Shown piece by piece: positions 1-8,800 of a DNA stretch of 9,731 nucleotides. The stretch comes from Clostridia bacterium (lineage in GTDB: Bacteria; Bacillota; Clostridia; Christensenellales; UBA1242), in contig JAFQBZ010000047.1 of assembly GCA_017399515.1 (NCBI GenBank), positions 1 through 9,731 of the forward strand, in the 5' to 3' direction. A program made the translations under genes and the position numbers. The notes below the pieces were generated by a model. The model was not told the DNA's origin, did no database searches, and saw nothing but the letters and a program-made list of their open reading frames with translations. Positions within the stretch are counted from its first letter, which is position 1; each line of letters begins with the position of its first letter.

Positions 1-289
1 CCACCCAAATTGGAGTTTTTGCAGGAAGCGTTAATGCCAAAATCATTCCGGTTACAAAGAATGAAAAATTATCAACTTTGAACTTCTTGCCTTTAATAAA
101 ATTAAAAAGCATTTCCGAAAGCATACAACTTGCAAGCGAAGCCAAAATTAAAAGCAACGCTTCAAGCCCAAAAAAGATGATTCCATAAACAGCAGGAACA
201 ACAAGAGCAACAGATGTATACAAAAACATCTTGTTGACATCATTTCCACTGTGAACAAATGGAGAATTTAAAACAATAAAATTACCCAT
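1..289 (-). CDS. rnfD: RnfD, membrane subunit of the Rnf electron-transport complex (3' end outside the window)
   Basis: Translating the minus strand from the ATG at 289 gives 96 codons open to the left edge, starting MGNFIVLNSPFVHSGNDVNK. Features seen that fit the NQR2/RnfD family are the early SPF-H segment, a first membrane helix around residues 21-42, a second around 43-60, and VTGMILALTLPAKTPIW near residues 79-95, which matches the conserved TG-x-x-LALTLP-x-x-P stretch. In the family, RnfD is an integral membrane protein carrying a covalently bound FMN and forms part of the ion-translocating ferredoxin oxidoreductase. The FMN-attachment Thr lies further downstream and is not visible. 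A strong AGGAGG site at 300-295 sits 5 bases before the ATG, inside the end of rnfC, and the two genes overlap by 8 bp, so translation is probably coupled. Only about a quarter to a third of the protein is present. Family assignment is firm. Confidence 0.88.
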   Translation of the reverse strand, partial: MGNFIVLNSPFVHSGNDVNKMFLYTSVALVVPAVYGIIFFGLEALLLILASLASCMLSEMLFNFIKGKKFKVDNFSFFVTGMILALTLPAKTPIWV

Positions 290-1601
290 TACTTCCTCCT
301 CTGTTTTTTCTATCATAATGCTTTGCTGTGGCAATTCTTTGAGTTAAATATCTTCTTGCTGGACAAATAAATGAACAGCAACCACACTCAATGCAAGCAT
401 GAGCATTAAGTTTTGAAATTTCATCGAAACGCTCAGTTAAATAAGCGTTATCAATTTGAGATGGATTCAAAAACATAGGACAAACCGCAGCACACTTTCC
501 ACAAGATATGCATGGATACTCTTTTGACTCATCATATTCATCATACTTTTGCAAAATAAGAGAATCTGTTGTGAGTGAAATTGAAATATCTCTGTTATAG
601 TGAGCCTTACCTGCCATAACATTACCTTCAATCAAAACTGAAGATGTCTCTTTATCTTCAACGCCAATAAAGTCATAAAGATTTTCAATTGAAACACCAT
701 TTTGAATCAAATAATTGCCTTTTCGAATAACATTGTTTCCGTCAATAGTAACAATTTTTGAAGTAACCGGTTTATTAAATTCAACCGCACGACAAAAGTT
801 ATAGCAAGCCTCGGCACTTTCAATAGTGATTCCCGCATCTAAGAAAGAGGAACCTTGCTTGATTTTCTTGCCACAAACTAAGTTTGTTAAAATGTATGGG
901 TTGTCTAAAGGATATTTATTTGGAATGAACTTAATTTTAAAGTCATAGTTTTTCTTTGTGTCTAAAATATGTTTTTTTACTTTTGCAGCAAGTTTTCTGT
1001 TTGCTTCAGTAAACACAAAAGTAACCGCTGAAGCACTTGTAACATTAACAAAATATTTTGCACCGTTAATAACTTCTTCAGTTTTATATTCAGCAAGTGT
1101 TTGGTTAATTGAATTATTAGGGTCTGTGCTATCCATCATAATGATAACTGTTTTATATGACCTGCCACCAACATAAGCATACTTTAAATAAGTTGGCATG
1201 CCAGAAATAGTGTCAATAAGACCAGCATCACGAATTCTGTTAATGAGTGTAACATCACTAACAGATTCAATTTCTGGCAAATCAACACTTTCATTTTTGT
1301 TGTTATTCATAATGAGAACATGCTTTGCATAGTCACCATTAAGTGTAGTTTTGCTGAAAATATTCAAAACCTTTCCGCTTACCGGAGAGTAAATATTCAA
1401 GCCAAAATTACCACTTGGTTTAGCAAGAAGTGTTCCTTGTTTAACTTCATCACCAACACGAACCACAGGCTCAGATTCAGCAATGTTTTTAATCTTTAAC
1501 GGAACATTATAAAACTCCATTGGACGCATCGGTGTAATGTCGATTCCAACGGACATCTTTTTTGTAAATGGATAGATACCTTTAAAATTAACTAATTTCA
1601 C
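282..1601 (-). CDS. rnfC: RnfC-like subunit of the Rnf complex, with degenerate NADH/FMN-binding motifs
   Basis: This 439-residue protein starts at a GTG (1601-1599) preceded by AGAGGT. In the family, RnfC is the peripheral cytoplasmic subunit that passes electrons between NAD(H) and the rest of the ferredoxin:NAD oxidoreductase. The order seen is: an N-terminal KGIYPFTKK segment (residues 7-15, matching the usual GG-I-x-P-x-x-x-K), a barrel-sandwich/lipoyl-like domain (about 40-85, VRVGDEVKQGTLLA and SPVSGKV), the middle Rossmann-like domain (about 120-235), an SLBB-like region (about 255-345), and two ferredoxin motifs, C364-x2-C367-x2-C370-x3-C374-P and C403-x2-C406-x2-C409-x3-C413-P. The middle domain is odd. 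Where RnfC usually has a G-x-G-G-A-x-F-P-T loop this protein has GLIDTISGMPT (127-137), and the usual NGAECEP is replaced by MMDSTDP (155-161). The later GGPMMG is EGNVMAG (325-331). Length is normal and the frame is intact, so this is divergence, not decay. Direct coupling to rnfD supports the assignment; NADH use is doubtful. Confidence 0.88.
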   Translation of the reverse strand: MKLVNFKGIYPFTKKMSVGIDITPMRPMEFYNVPLKIKNIAESEPVVRVGDEVKQGTLLAKPSGNFGLNIYSPVSGKVLNIFSKTTLNGDYAKHVLIMNNNKNESVDLPEIESVSDVTLINRIRDAGLIDTISGMPTYLKYAYVGGRSYKTVIIMMDSTDPNNSINQTLAEYKTEEVINGAKYFVNVTSASAVTFVFTEANRKLAAKVKKHILDTKKNYDFKIKFIPNKYPLDNPYILTNLVCGKKIKQGSSFLDAGITIESAEACYNFCRAVEFNKPVTSKIVTIDGNNVIRKGNYLIQNGVSIENLYDFIGVEDKETSSVLIEGNVMAGKAHYNRDISISLTTDSLILQKYDEYDESKEYPCISCGKCAAVCPMFLNPSQIDNAYLTERFDEISKLNAHACIECGCCSFICPARRYLTQRIATAKHYDRKNRGGSNG

Positions 1602-1606
1602 AATAT

Positions 1607-1612
1607 ACCTCT
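1607..1612 (-). promoter_or_regulatory. Ribosome binding site of rnfC, fixing a GTG start
   Basis: Read on the minus strand, AGAGGT lies 5 bases before the GTG at 1601. No in-frame ATG near the conserved N-terminus competes with it, and the KGIYP motif begins only six codons in, so GTG is the likely start. Confidence 0.6.
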
Positions 1613-1630
1613 AAATTTATATACATAAAT

Positions 1631-1659
1631 ATATTACCAAATATTAGAAATATTGTAAA
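1631..1659 (-). promoter_or_regulatory. Putative sigma-A-type promoter of the rnf operon
   Basis: On the minus strand a TTTACA (1659-1654, 5 of 6 to the -35 consensus) is followed after exactly 17 bases by TAATAT (1636-1631, 4 of 6 to the -10 consensus). Transcription would start near 1624, leaving a leader of about 23 bases with the AGAGGT site. The region is so AT-rich that chance matches are expected, so this is a candidate only. The 167 bases between rnfC and the upstream TSUP gene hold no other recognisable element. Confidence 0.35.
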
Positions 1660-1768
1660 ACAAAATTGAACGCTTTAAGAAATTAGTTTATATATTTTTT
1701 AGACAAAATTTTTAATAAAAAACGACCAAAATTTATACTTTTATAACCCAAATTTAAGCATAAAATTT

Positions 1769-2188
1769 TTACTTAACTTTTAAGTATTTTCTATTTTCAA
1801 ACTCTTCTTTTTCCTTCTCTTTTTTAATGTTTAAAACTGCTTTAATAAAATAAAAAATTCCAATCAAAATAATAAAACATGAAAAGCAAATTTGAAGTAT
1901 GTTTGAACTAACTTTAATTGCAAAAATGCTGGCAACAGTTGATAAAATTACTGATGGAAAAACAACACATAAAACCACTTTATAATCAATCAGTTTATTC
2001 TTTGCATAAACCACAAAACAAACAATTGCTAAAACCAAAAAACAGACCACATTAGTTGACTGACAAATAAGTTGTGAAACACCAAAAAATAAACTTAAAA
2101 TTGGAATCAAAAAAGTTCCTCCACCCATACCCATTCCGGCAAAAATTCCTGAAAATGTTGAAGCGATAATTAAAAGTAAAATCTGCAA
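1769..2188 (-). CDS. Half-size TauE/SafE (TSUP) family permease, second of a pair
   Basis: This is a 139-residue integral membrane protein equal to about half of a normal TauE/SafE transporter, which is around 250 residues with two homologous four-helix halves. It opens directly into the family's repeat motif: a hydrophobic helix, then GMGMGGGTFLIP (residues 18-29). Hydrophobic segments lie at roughly 2-17, 25-40, 45-62, 70-91 and 97-117, with the second probably half re-entrant. It ends in a charged cytoplasmic tail (KKEKEKEEFENRKYLKVK, 122-139). TauE/SafE proteins export or import small anions such as sulfite, sulfoacetate or related organosulfur compounds; the substrate here cannot be told. 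It starts at TTG (2188) behind a strong AAGGAG, and any later ATG would cut off the first helix. It follows the partner half by 65 bp, so the two products probably form a heterodimer. The family call is strong; pairing is inference. Confidence 0.8.
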   Translation of the reverse strand: MQILLLIIASTFSGIFAGMGMGGGTFLIPILSLFFGVSQLICQSTNVVCFLVLAIVCFVVYAKNKLIDYKVVLCVVFPSVILSTVASIFAIKVSSNILQICFSCFIILIGIFYFIKAVLNIKKEKEKEEFENRKYLKVK

Positions 2189-2195
2189 AATTTAT

Positions 2196-2201
2196 CTCCT
2201 T
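2196..2201 (-). promoter_or_regulatory. Ribosome binding site that fixes a TTG start for the second TSUP half
   Basis: AAGGAG on the minus strand (2201-2196) lies 7 bases before the TTG at 2188-2186, an ideal spacing. It is the only good site near the first helix and so supports the rare TTG start. Confidence 0.7.
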
Positions 2202-2253
2202 ATTTAATGTTTTATATGCTTTTTTCATTTATTTTTGATTATTTTTGCGTTTT

Positions 2254-2628
2254 TTAAAAAATAATCATACACACGCCAGCAACAACAAGCACCAAAGAAA
2301 ACACTAAATCAATAATATTATTTTTTAAATTTTTTAAAAGTTTTGTTCCAATCAAAGCACCTATCAAACTGCCAATTAAACACACTAAAATAAGTTTAAA
2401 ATTTAACTGTTTTTTAACAAGATAAATTATCGAACTTGCAAGGCACATAAACATAACACAAGCAAGCGTTGTTGCGTGTGCTTTTTTAGAATCATCTTTT
2501 GCAACAAATGTTATCATTGGAACCAACAAAAGACCACCACCAGCACCAAAAAAACCATTAATGATTCCCGATAAAAAACCAATACCAACAAACTTAAAAA
2601 TATCTAAAACTTTACCGTTATTTTCCAT
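2254..2628 (-). CDS. Half-size TauE/SafE (TSUP) family permease, first of a pair
   Basis: This 124-residue membrane protein carries one TSUP repeat: N-terminal helix about residues 10-27, the glycine motif GFFGAGGGLLLVP (25-37), a short KDDSKKAH loop (44-51), then helices at about 52-70, 76-95 and 105-123. It ends almost directly after the last helix. Full-length family members have two such halves fused, so this gene and the next one downstream together make one complete transporter; the second repeat must come from the partner. The open frame could reach back to a TTG at 2673, but that codon lies just past a perfect extended -10 element and has no ribosome site. The ATG at 2628 has a modest AGAGA 8 bases upstream and gives the conventional N-terminus, so I chose it. 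Substrate unknown; anion or organosulfur transport is the family expectation. Confidence 0.8.
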   Translation of the reverse strand: MENNGKVLDIFKFVGIGFLSGIINGFFGAGGGLLLVPMITFVAKDDSKKAHATTLACVMFMCLASSIIYLVKKQLNFKLILVCLIGSLIGALIGTKLLKNLKNNIIDLVFSLVLVVAGVCMIIF

Positions 2629-2675
2629 ATCAATTTCTCTAATTTTTATTATTAGTATTTCGTTTTTTGGCAATA

Positions 2676-2684
2676 ATTATAACA
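2676..2684 (-). promoter_or_regulatory. Extended -10 promoter of the TSUP gene pair
   Basis: On the minus strand, TGTTATAAT (2684-2676) is a perfect TGn-TATAAT extended -10 element. No good -35 hexamer lies at normal spacing, which extended -10 promoters can tolerate. The start point would be near 2669, giving a leader of about 41 bases to the ATG at 2628. This excludes the earlier TTG at 2673 as a start. Confidence 0.55.
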
Positions 2685-2699
2685 TCAAATTGATATCAA
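2684..2699. repeat. Nested palindromes overlapping the TSUP promoter, possible operator
   Basis: Two overlapping inverted repeats occur here: ATCAA-A-TTGAT (2684-2694) and the perfect palindrome TTGATATCAA (2690-2699). They lie immediately upstream of and touching the extended -10 element, where a repressor or activator could act. The heptamer TTGATAT recurs at 2719-2725. The sequence is AT-rich, so a chance origin is possible. No matching regulator is in the window. Confidence 0.3.
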
Positions 2700-2801
2700 A
2701 ATTTTCAACCTTATTTTTTTGATATAGAAAACCTGTATATTGCCTGTGGTATAAATAAGTTAAATATATATGTTATGCTCCATAAAATTTAATATAAAAG
2801 G

Positions 2802-2830
2802 TTGATTTTTAGACGCAAATATACTAAAAT
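2802..2830 (+). promoter_or_regulatory. Putative promoter of the giant surface-protein gene
   Basis: TTGATT (2802-2807) and TAAAAT (2825-2830) are separated by exactly 17 bases and match the -35 and -10 consensus at 4 and 5 of 6 positions. Transcription would begin near 2837, about 31 bases before the preferred ATG at 2868. An extended -10-like TGGTATAAA at 2747-2755 without a -35 is a weaker alternative. Confidence 0.5.
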
Positions 2831-2867
2831 AGATTCAGTAATTTTATAAAAAATGGGACGGTATATA

Positions 2868-5800
2868 ATGAACAAAATTAAGAAATTTTTTAATTCAAAG
2901 AAAAAAGCGATTTTTAGTTTTATGCTTGCTGTCGTTTTAATGCTTTCTTTTAACTATTCACCAATCTCTTTGCTTGCTGATTTAGTTAGAACAAACGCTT
3001 ACAAATCAAACACAGTTCAAACATATTATGCTAACTCAAGCACAACAAGTGAAACCAATATTGGTGCGGGTGTTTACCCTTCTTCACTTTCAGACTATTT
3101 TAAAGACAGCAGCAATAACTTCAACATTGAAAGTTATTACAACACAAGATTCAACGACATCTTGGCAGGTCATGTTGATGAGTTTTTAAAGAATGTTCCT
3201 GATGTTAAAGTTGGACCAACCGGCGCTGCTGAAGGCGATAAAGTTTTATATAAAGACCTTTATCAATTATTCTTAGACTCTGTTGAATTTGACACTCTTC
3301 TTGAGTATTACACAAAAAATAAAGTTGAATTCAAAACAAAATATGGCTGCGAAACATTTAAAGATTATGCTGAATATTTCGTTTCTCATGACATAGAGTT
3401 CCAAACAACAGACCCAAACAATCCAACAAAAACACTTTATGCATTCCCTAACTGTGTTTACACAGAAGGAAGCCATGAATATAAAGTTCAATTCTATAAC
3501 ATTCTCGCTAACCACATCACAGGAGAAAACAAAGTAATTGAAGATTCTGTTGAAGTTGAAGGTGACGATGGCGAAGTTATTGGAAACTTTAGAGATGGCG
3601 TTGCTGATGGAACAAAGTTCTATGCACAAAGCATTTCTTATGGTCGTGTAAAGAAACATATTGATGATCAAATTTCTGCAACCATTGCAATCTACACATA
3701 TGACAATGAAACTCAAAACAAAAATGTTGCAGCAATTTTAGCAAACAATGCACCTGCTTCAATGAGTTATTTCTTCAAAGACAACACTTATGAAACAAAA
3801 ATTGAAGAAGTTCAAAAATATGTAATGAACACAACTGAAGATAAAAAGAGTGTTTATATCTTCACTGCTGAAACTCAAACCATTAAAGATTCGGCTGCCG
3901 CTAAAGGTATAACCACAATGGTTTATGATGACACAGGCTCACTTTTAAACAATCATCAAAAATACCCTCTTTTATATAGACCAATAAAATCAACTGAATA
4001 TGGTTATTTAGACAACTATGTTACATATTACAAATATGAATCTATCCCATATCAAACACTTTCAGATGGAAACTATTCTCTCTTTGTTGCTGATGACAAT
4101 GTAACTCCAGATGAACAAGCAACATACAATTTCTTATATGTTAACACAATCGACCCAGATGATATTAACGAAAGTTATGTTGAAGTTCCACTTCCAAGCA
4201 ACGATACTGACAGAATTTATTTCACAACTCTTTTAGGAATCACTCCTTCATCAACTGAAGACCAAGCAAGATTCGATAATCTTGTTGAACTCTTCACTGA
4301 TGATAAAGGAACAGATGTCACAACTGATGACACCTGCAAATTATATTTAAAATATAAAACAACTGAAAGAAAAGTTATTTATATTCAATCAGAACAAAAA
4401 AATCAATTCGAAATTGATAATCAAAATTATTCTTACTTTGCAGACATTGTTGAAGTTGACTATGCTAGTCTCACCGATGAACAAAAAGAAGAATATTATG
4501 AAATCGATGGTTCAAAATTCTCTAACTATTATGTTACTACAGGCTACACTCTTTACTTCAAGAAAGTTAAAGAAAATTATAAAACACTTGAAAGTGTTCA
4601 ATATGAACCAGGACAATACGAAACAAAGAAAGTTCCAAACATTCCATTTGAGCAACACGAAGTTGTTTCAAAAGAATATGAAATGGATAGTTCTGCAAAA
4701 AAAGTTTATGTGCTTATTCCTGAAGAAGGCACAAACACAACTTCATACACTGAAATTTCTCAAGCAGATTTAGATTCAGCATTAAATAACGAATTTGTTA
4801 AAGTTCCAGATTCTATCGTTGAAGAAGATGAAATGGACAACACTTTCACCTATTATTACAGACACAAAAAAGCAAGTGAAAAAGTTAACAAAATTTATAT
4901 CGTTGTTTCTGACGAAAATTATGAAACAGAAAAAGATAATGAAGTTTATAAAAACTTAAATTATACCGTTATTTCAAAGAGCGACTATAAATATAAAGAA
5001 TTTATTGCAATCGAAAAAACTGACGCTAATTATAATGAAAACTTCAAACTTTATTATAAATATAAATCAGAAGACCAACTTGGTGGAAAGAATATTTACA
5101 TTCAAAACCAAATCACAAAAAAGAACGCTCTTTATATAATTGATGATTCAGTTACTTCTAGCGACAAAACAACTTACAAAGACAACGGAAGAAACTTTAT
5201 CACAATGACAACTGCTGAATATGAAGCAAACTACAGATTCTATACCCAACTCACTTCAGATGATGAGTTCTATAACTTGAAATATACAGTTTACTATAAA
5301 TACAACTCAACTGAAGAAACTGAAAGACTCATTTACACATATTCAACAGATAATAACTCAGAATATGAAACATTCACTTCATCATCAACAGATTATCTTG
5401 CTTCTGATTATGAATTAATCGATAAAGATGACCCTAACTATGTTGAAGGCACAAATCTTTACTATAAAAAGATAAGAAAAGCAGGCACTGAAAATTACAA
5501 AGAAGAGCCAAACATCACAACTTACAGTTACACAACAACTTCTGCCGTTTCATTAAATGCTAACAGTTATTATGTTGTTTCATTCTATGTTTACACAAAT
5601 GGAACATATAATGACCCTGTTACCCCAGGCACACCTTCAAAACCAATGCAAGCATCACTTTATGTTGAAGACAGCAAAGGTTATATCACAAATGCTGCTG
5701 TTGAAAACATCAGCACTGAAGGAAAATGGCAAAAACGCTATTTGTTCATTGCAACAAATTCCCTTTCTGCTTCTTCAATCAAACTTTCAATGTTTATGGG

Positions 5801-8800
5801 AAGCAAAGATTCTATCATTGGTTCTGAAAGTGAAAACTTCAAAACAGCAACCGGTGTTGTTATGTTTGATGAAATCAAAATCACAAAAATTAATCAAACT
5901 GACTACACAAAACTTGCAATCGATGACAAAGTTGTTCAAACACCACCAGTTGTTGAAGAACCAGAATCTCCAGATCCTGGAACACCAGACCCTGCAAGTG
6001 TAACACCTGAATTTGATTATGTTGACAAATATGGCAATGAAATCATTGCTACAAGTGTTTCAAGCAGAGTTAACAATGTTATTAACATCTTCAATGGTCA
6101 AACATTTGACAAAATGTATGATTTCGATTCGTTAACAAGCACATTTGAAAGCATTTCATTTGCTGATGCTGATAATGTTGATGGTTACACCCTTCCAACA
6201 ACTGAATTATGGCAAATGTATATCAGCCGTGATGTTTCAGGTCAAGGAAACAACTACATCTTAAAACAATATCAAAAAGCATATAAAGATGGAAAATTAT
6301 CAGTTGCTGTTGTTGATGAAGAATCATTCTATGACGCAAAACTTGAATCTATTGAAGACGAAGATGATGACGACAAGGTTATTGACAGCGACGCTCCAGA
6401 CGCTGACAAGACTGATGTTGAAGTTATCAAGTCAACATTTAAAGATAACAACAAAGTATTGCAACTTAAAAACACAAGCAGACAACTTAACCTTGGTTTA
6501 ATTTCAAACTATTTCAAAGTTGAACAAGCACAATACTACAAACTCACAGTTTGGATTTACTCTCCAGATGAAGATGCTTCTGCAACATTAACATTAAGTT
6601 CAATCTTAAAAACTGCATCAACACAAGATTATGGTTCACTTCTTACATCTACTGCTGATGTTAAAGCAAATATGAAAGAATACACAACCTCTCAAGCAAA
6701 TGAGTATGGTTGGATTCCTATTTCATTCTTCATTGAAGGAAACGCCCTTCACTCTCAAAATTGTTATTTAACACTTTGTGCTAACAAAAACACAACTGTT
6801 TATTTTGATAACATTTCTATTGAAAAAATCACAAGTTCTGCTTATGACACAGCAAACTCAGATTCAGATAAAACAACATTCTGTTTATCACTTGCACCAA
6901 GCACATCAATGCTTTCTGCTGGTGTAACAAATGGATACTTCAGTAATGTTACAGTAACCGATAACTATAATGAAATCGATTACACAATTCCAAGAACTGC
7001 TGAAAGTTGGACAGTTTCTCAAAAATCTAATGAAGTTGTTGCTGGTGTAATTCCAACAACCGCTGAATATTTAGCAAATTCAAAAACAAGCCCAGATGTT
7101 GGAACATTCTATGATAAATACAACAACTATGTTGTGCCAACAAACGAACTTAAATATAACATTTATGGAATTTATATTCCTGCTACAATTTCTAACCCAC
7201 TCAACAACTATGGTGGAAATGATACAGCAACTTATGAGCAATCAGGCATTTATAGATTCTATACTTCATCAATCAGCCTTTCAGCATCAACAACTTATAA
7301 ATTAAGTTTTGAATTCTTAAAGGGTTACAACTTTGATGGAAAATTATTTGCAAGCATTTACACAAGTGCTGTTAAAGACGCAAACTTAATTGAAACAATG
7401 GTTATTGATGATAGCATTATTGAAGATGGTTGGAATGAATATTCATTCTACATCAGCACAGACACTGCTTCAACAACAATCTATCTTGAACTCGGTGTTA
7501 AGAATGCTACAGGAACTTGCTTCTTTAGAAATGTTTCTAATGTTTCACAAACAAAGTCTATTGATGAAATCAGAGATGATATGCTTCCTGATGACAAAAA
7601 TGTAGCAACACCAGACGGTCAACCTGTTGTTGATATTTATGAAAAAGATTGCTTTAAATATGTTAGATTCGTTGAACTCAACGCATTTGAATTCTCAGTT
7701 CATGGTCAAGACAAAGACACTGCTTCAAACTTATATGAATCAAAAGAATTTACTAACGATTTAAAACCAACAACAACATTCACCACCGGTGAAACCGGCG
7801 TAACCGTTGCAAGTTATTACACAACTTATGAAACTGTTAAATATACAGTAACAATTGATAAAGTTGAATATTACATCAAAGAATTTGTAGATGAAAGCAC
7901 CGGTGACAAATCTTACAAACTTTATAGTGACAGCAACTACACTGATGAAATCACTGTTTTAAATGGTAAGAAAGTTACTCTTGATGGCAAAAACAAAGTT
8001 ATTGTTGGAACAGAAAATGAAACTGAATACACAATCACTGAAACCACAAAAACAAATTACATCTATAACTTTGAAAATGATTTAACAATCAATAATGTAT
8101 TTATCAGTGCTGATGAACTCAAGAACGAAATTTCTGAAAATGTTATCGTTATTGCAAACAGTTATTCAACTGACTACACATTCATCACACCAAAATACAA
8201 CACAAAACTCGATGCTTCATCTTACTATGTTCTTAAATTCTATGTTAAGACAAGTGCATTTGAAGATGGTTTTGGTTTAAACATTGACCTTGATAGTTCA
8301 ATTTCAAGAAAATGGACAAACATCGACACAACCGATTCAAAATATGATGATCTTCGTGATGAAAAATATGGTTTTGTTTGTTATCAAGTTTTAATTTCAA
8401 CAGGAACAAGTGCAATTTCAACATTCTCTGCTAAGTTCTCTCTTGGTTCAAAAGACTCAACAGGTTCAGGATATGCAATTATTGCAGGCATTGAATTAGA
8501 AAAATTTGCGACAGAAAAATTATTTAATGAATATTCATTAAATTATGACGATGTTGATAAAGATAGCAATGACACTATTATCAAATCATATTTTGGAACA
8601 GTTTCAAATTCATCATCAACATCAGACTCAAGTTCTAATAAGAACGAAGAGGAAGAAGAAGTTGAATCATCAATGTGGGCAACATTCTTCTATATCTTCT
8701 CTTCACTTCTTCTTGGAATTGTGATAATTCTTGCACTTGTTGCAACAATTATTAAGAAACACCCTATCAAAGTTGTTAAACAAGAACAAAATGACCACGA

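Noticed and set aside
958..1176. 72-codon plus-strand ORF inside rnfC
   Set aside because: It is antisense to a well-supported rnfC frame.
1771..1785. Inverted repeat ACTTAA-CTT-TTAAGT as a terminator for the TSUP pair
   Set aside because: The stem is short and AT-only apart from one pair, and on the minus strand it is followed by A-rich sequence before any T run.
2629..2673. N-terminal extension of the first TSUP half from a TTG at 2673
   Set aside because: No ribosome site precedes this TTG, and a perfect extended -10 element sits right upstream of it, so the codon is at or beside the transcription start. The extra 15 residues are also absent from the usual family N-terminus.
2853..2867. 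ATG at 2853 as start of the giant gene
   Set aside because: It lacks a ribosome site and is only about 16 bases from the likely transcription start; the ATG at 2868 has GGGACGG upstream and gives a classical signal peptide start.
3273..3716. 147-codon minus-strand ORF inside the giant gene
   Set aside because: It is antisense to a continuous coding frame, is Cys/Phe/Ile/Asn-rich as expected for a reverse-frame shadow, and has no recognisable domain.
5557..6003. 148-codon plus-strand ORF in another frame of the giant gene
   Set aside because: Its Leu/Gln/Lys/His/Thr-rich composition is what a frame shift of the Thr/Asn/Ser/Glu-rich gene produces; the same holds for the shorter ones at 4414, 6289, 7096, 7390 and 8095.
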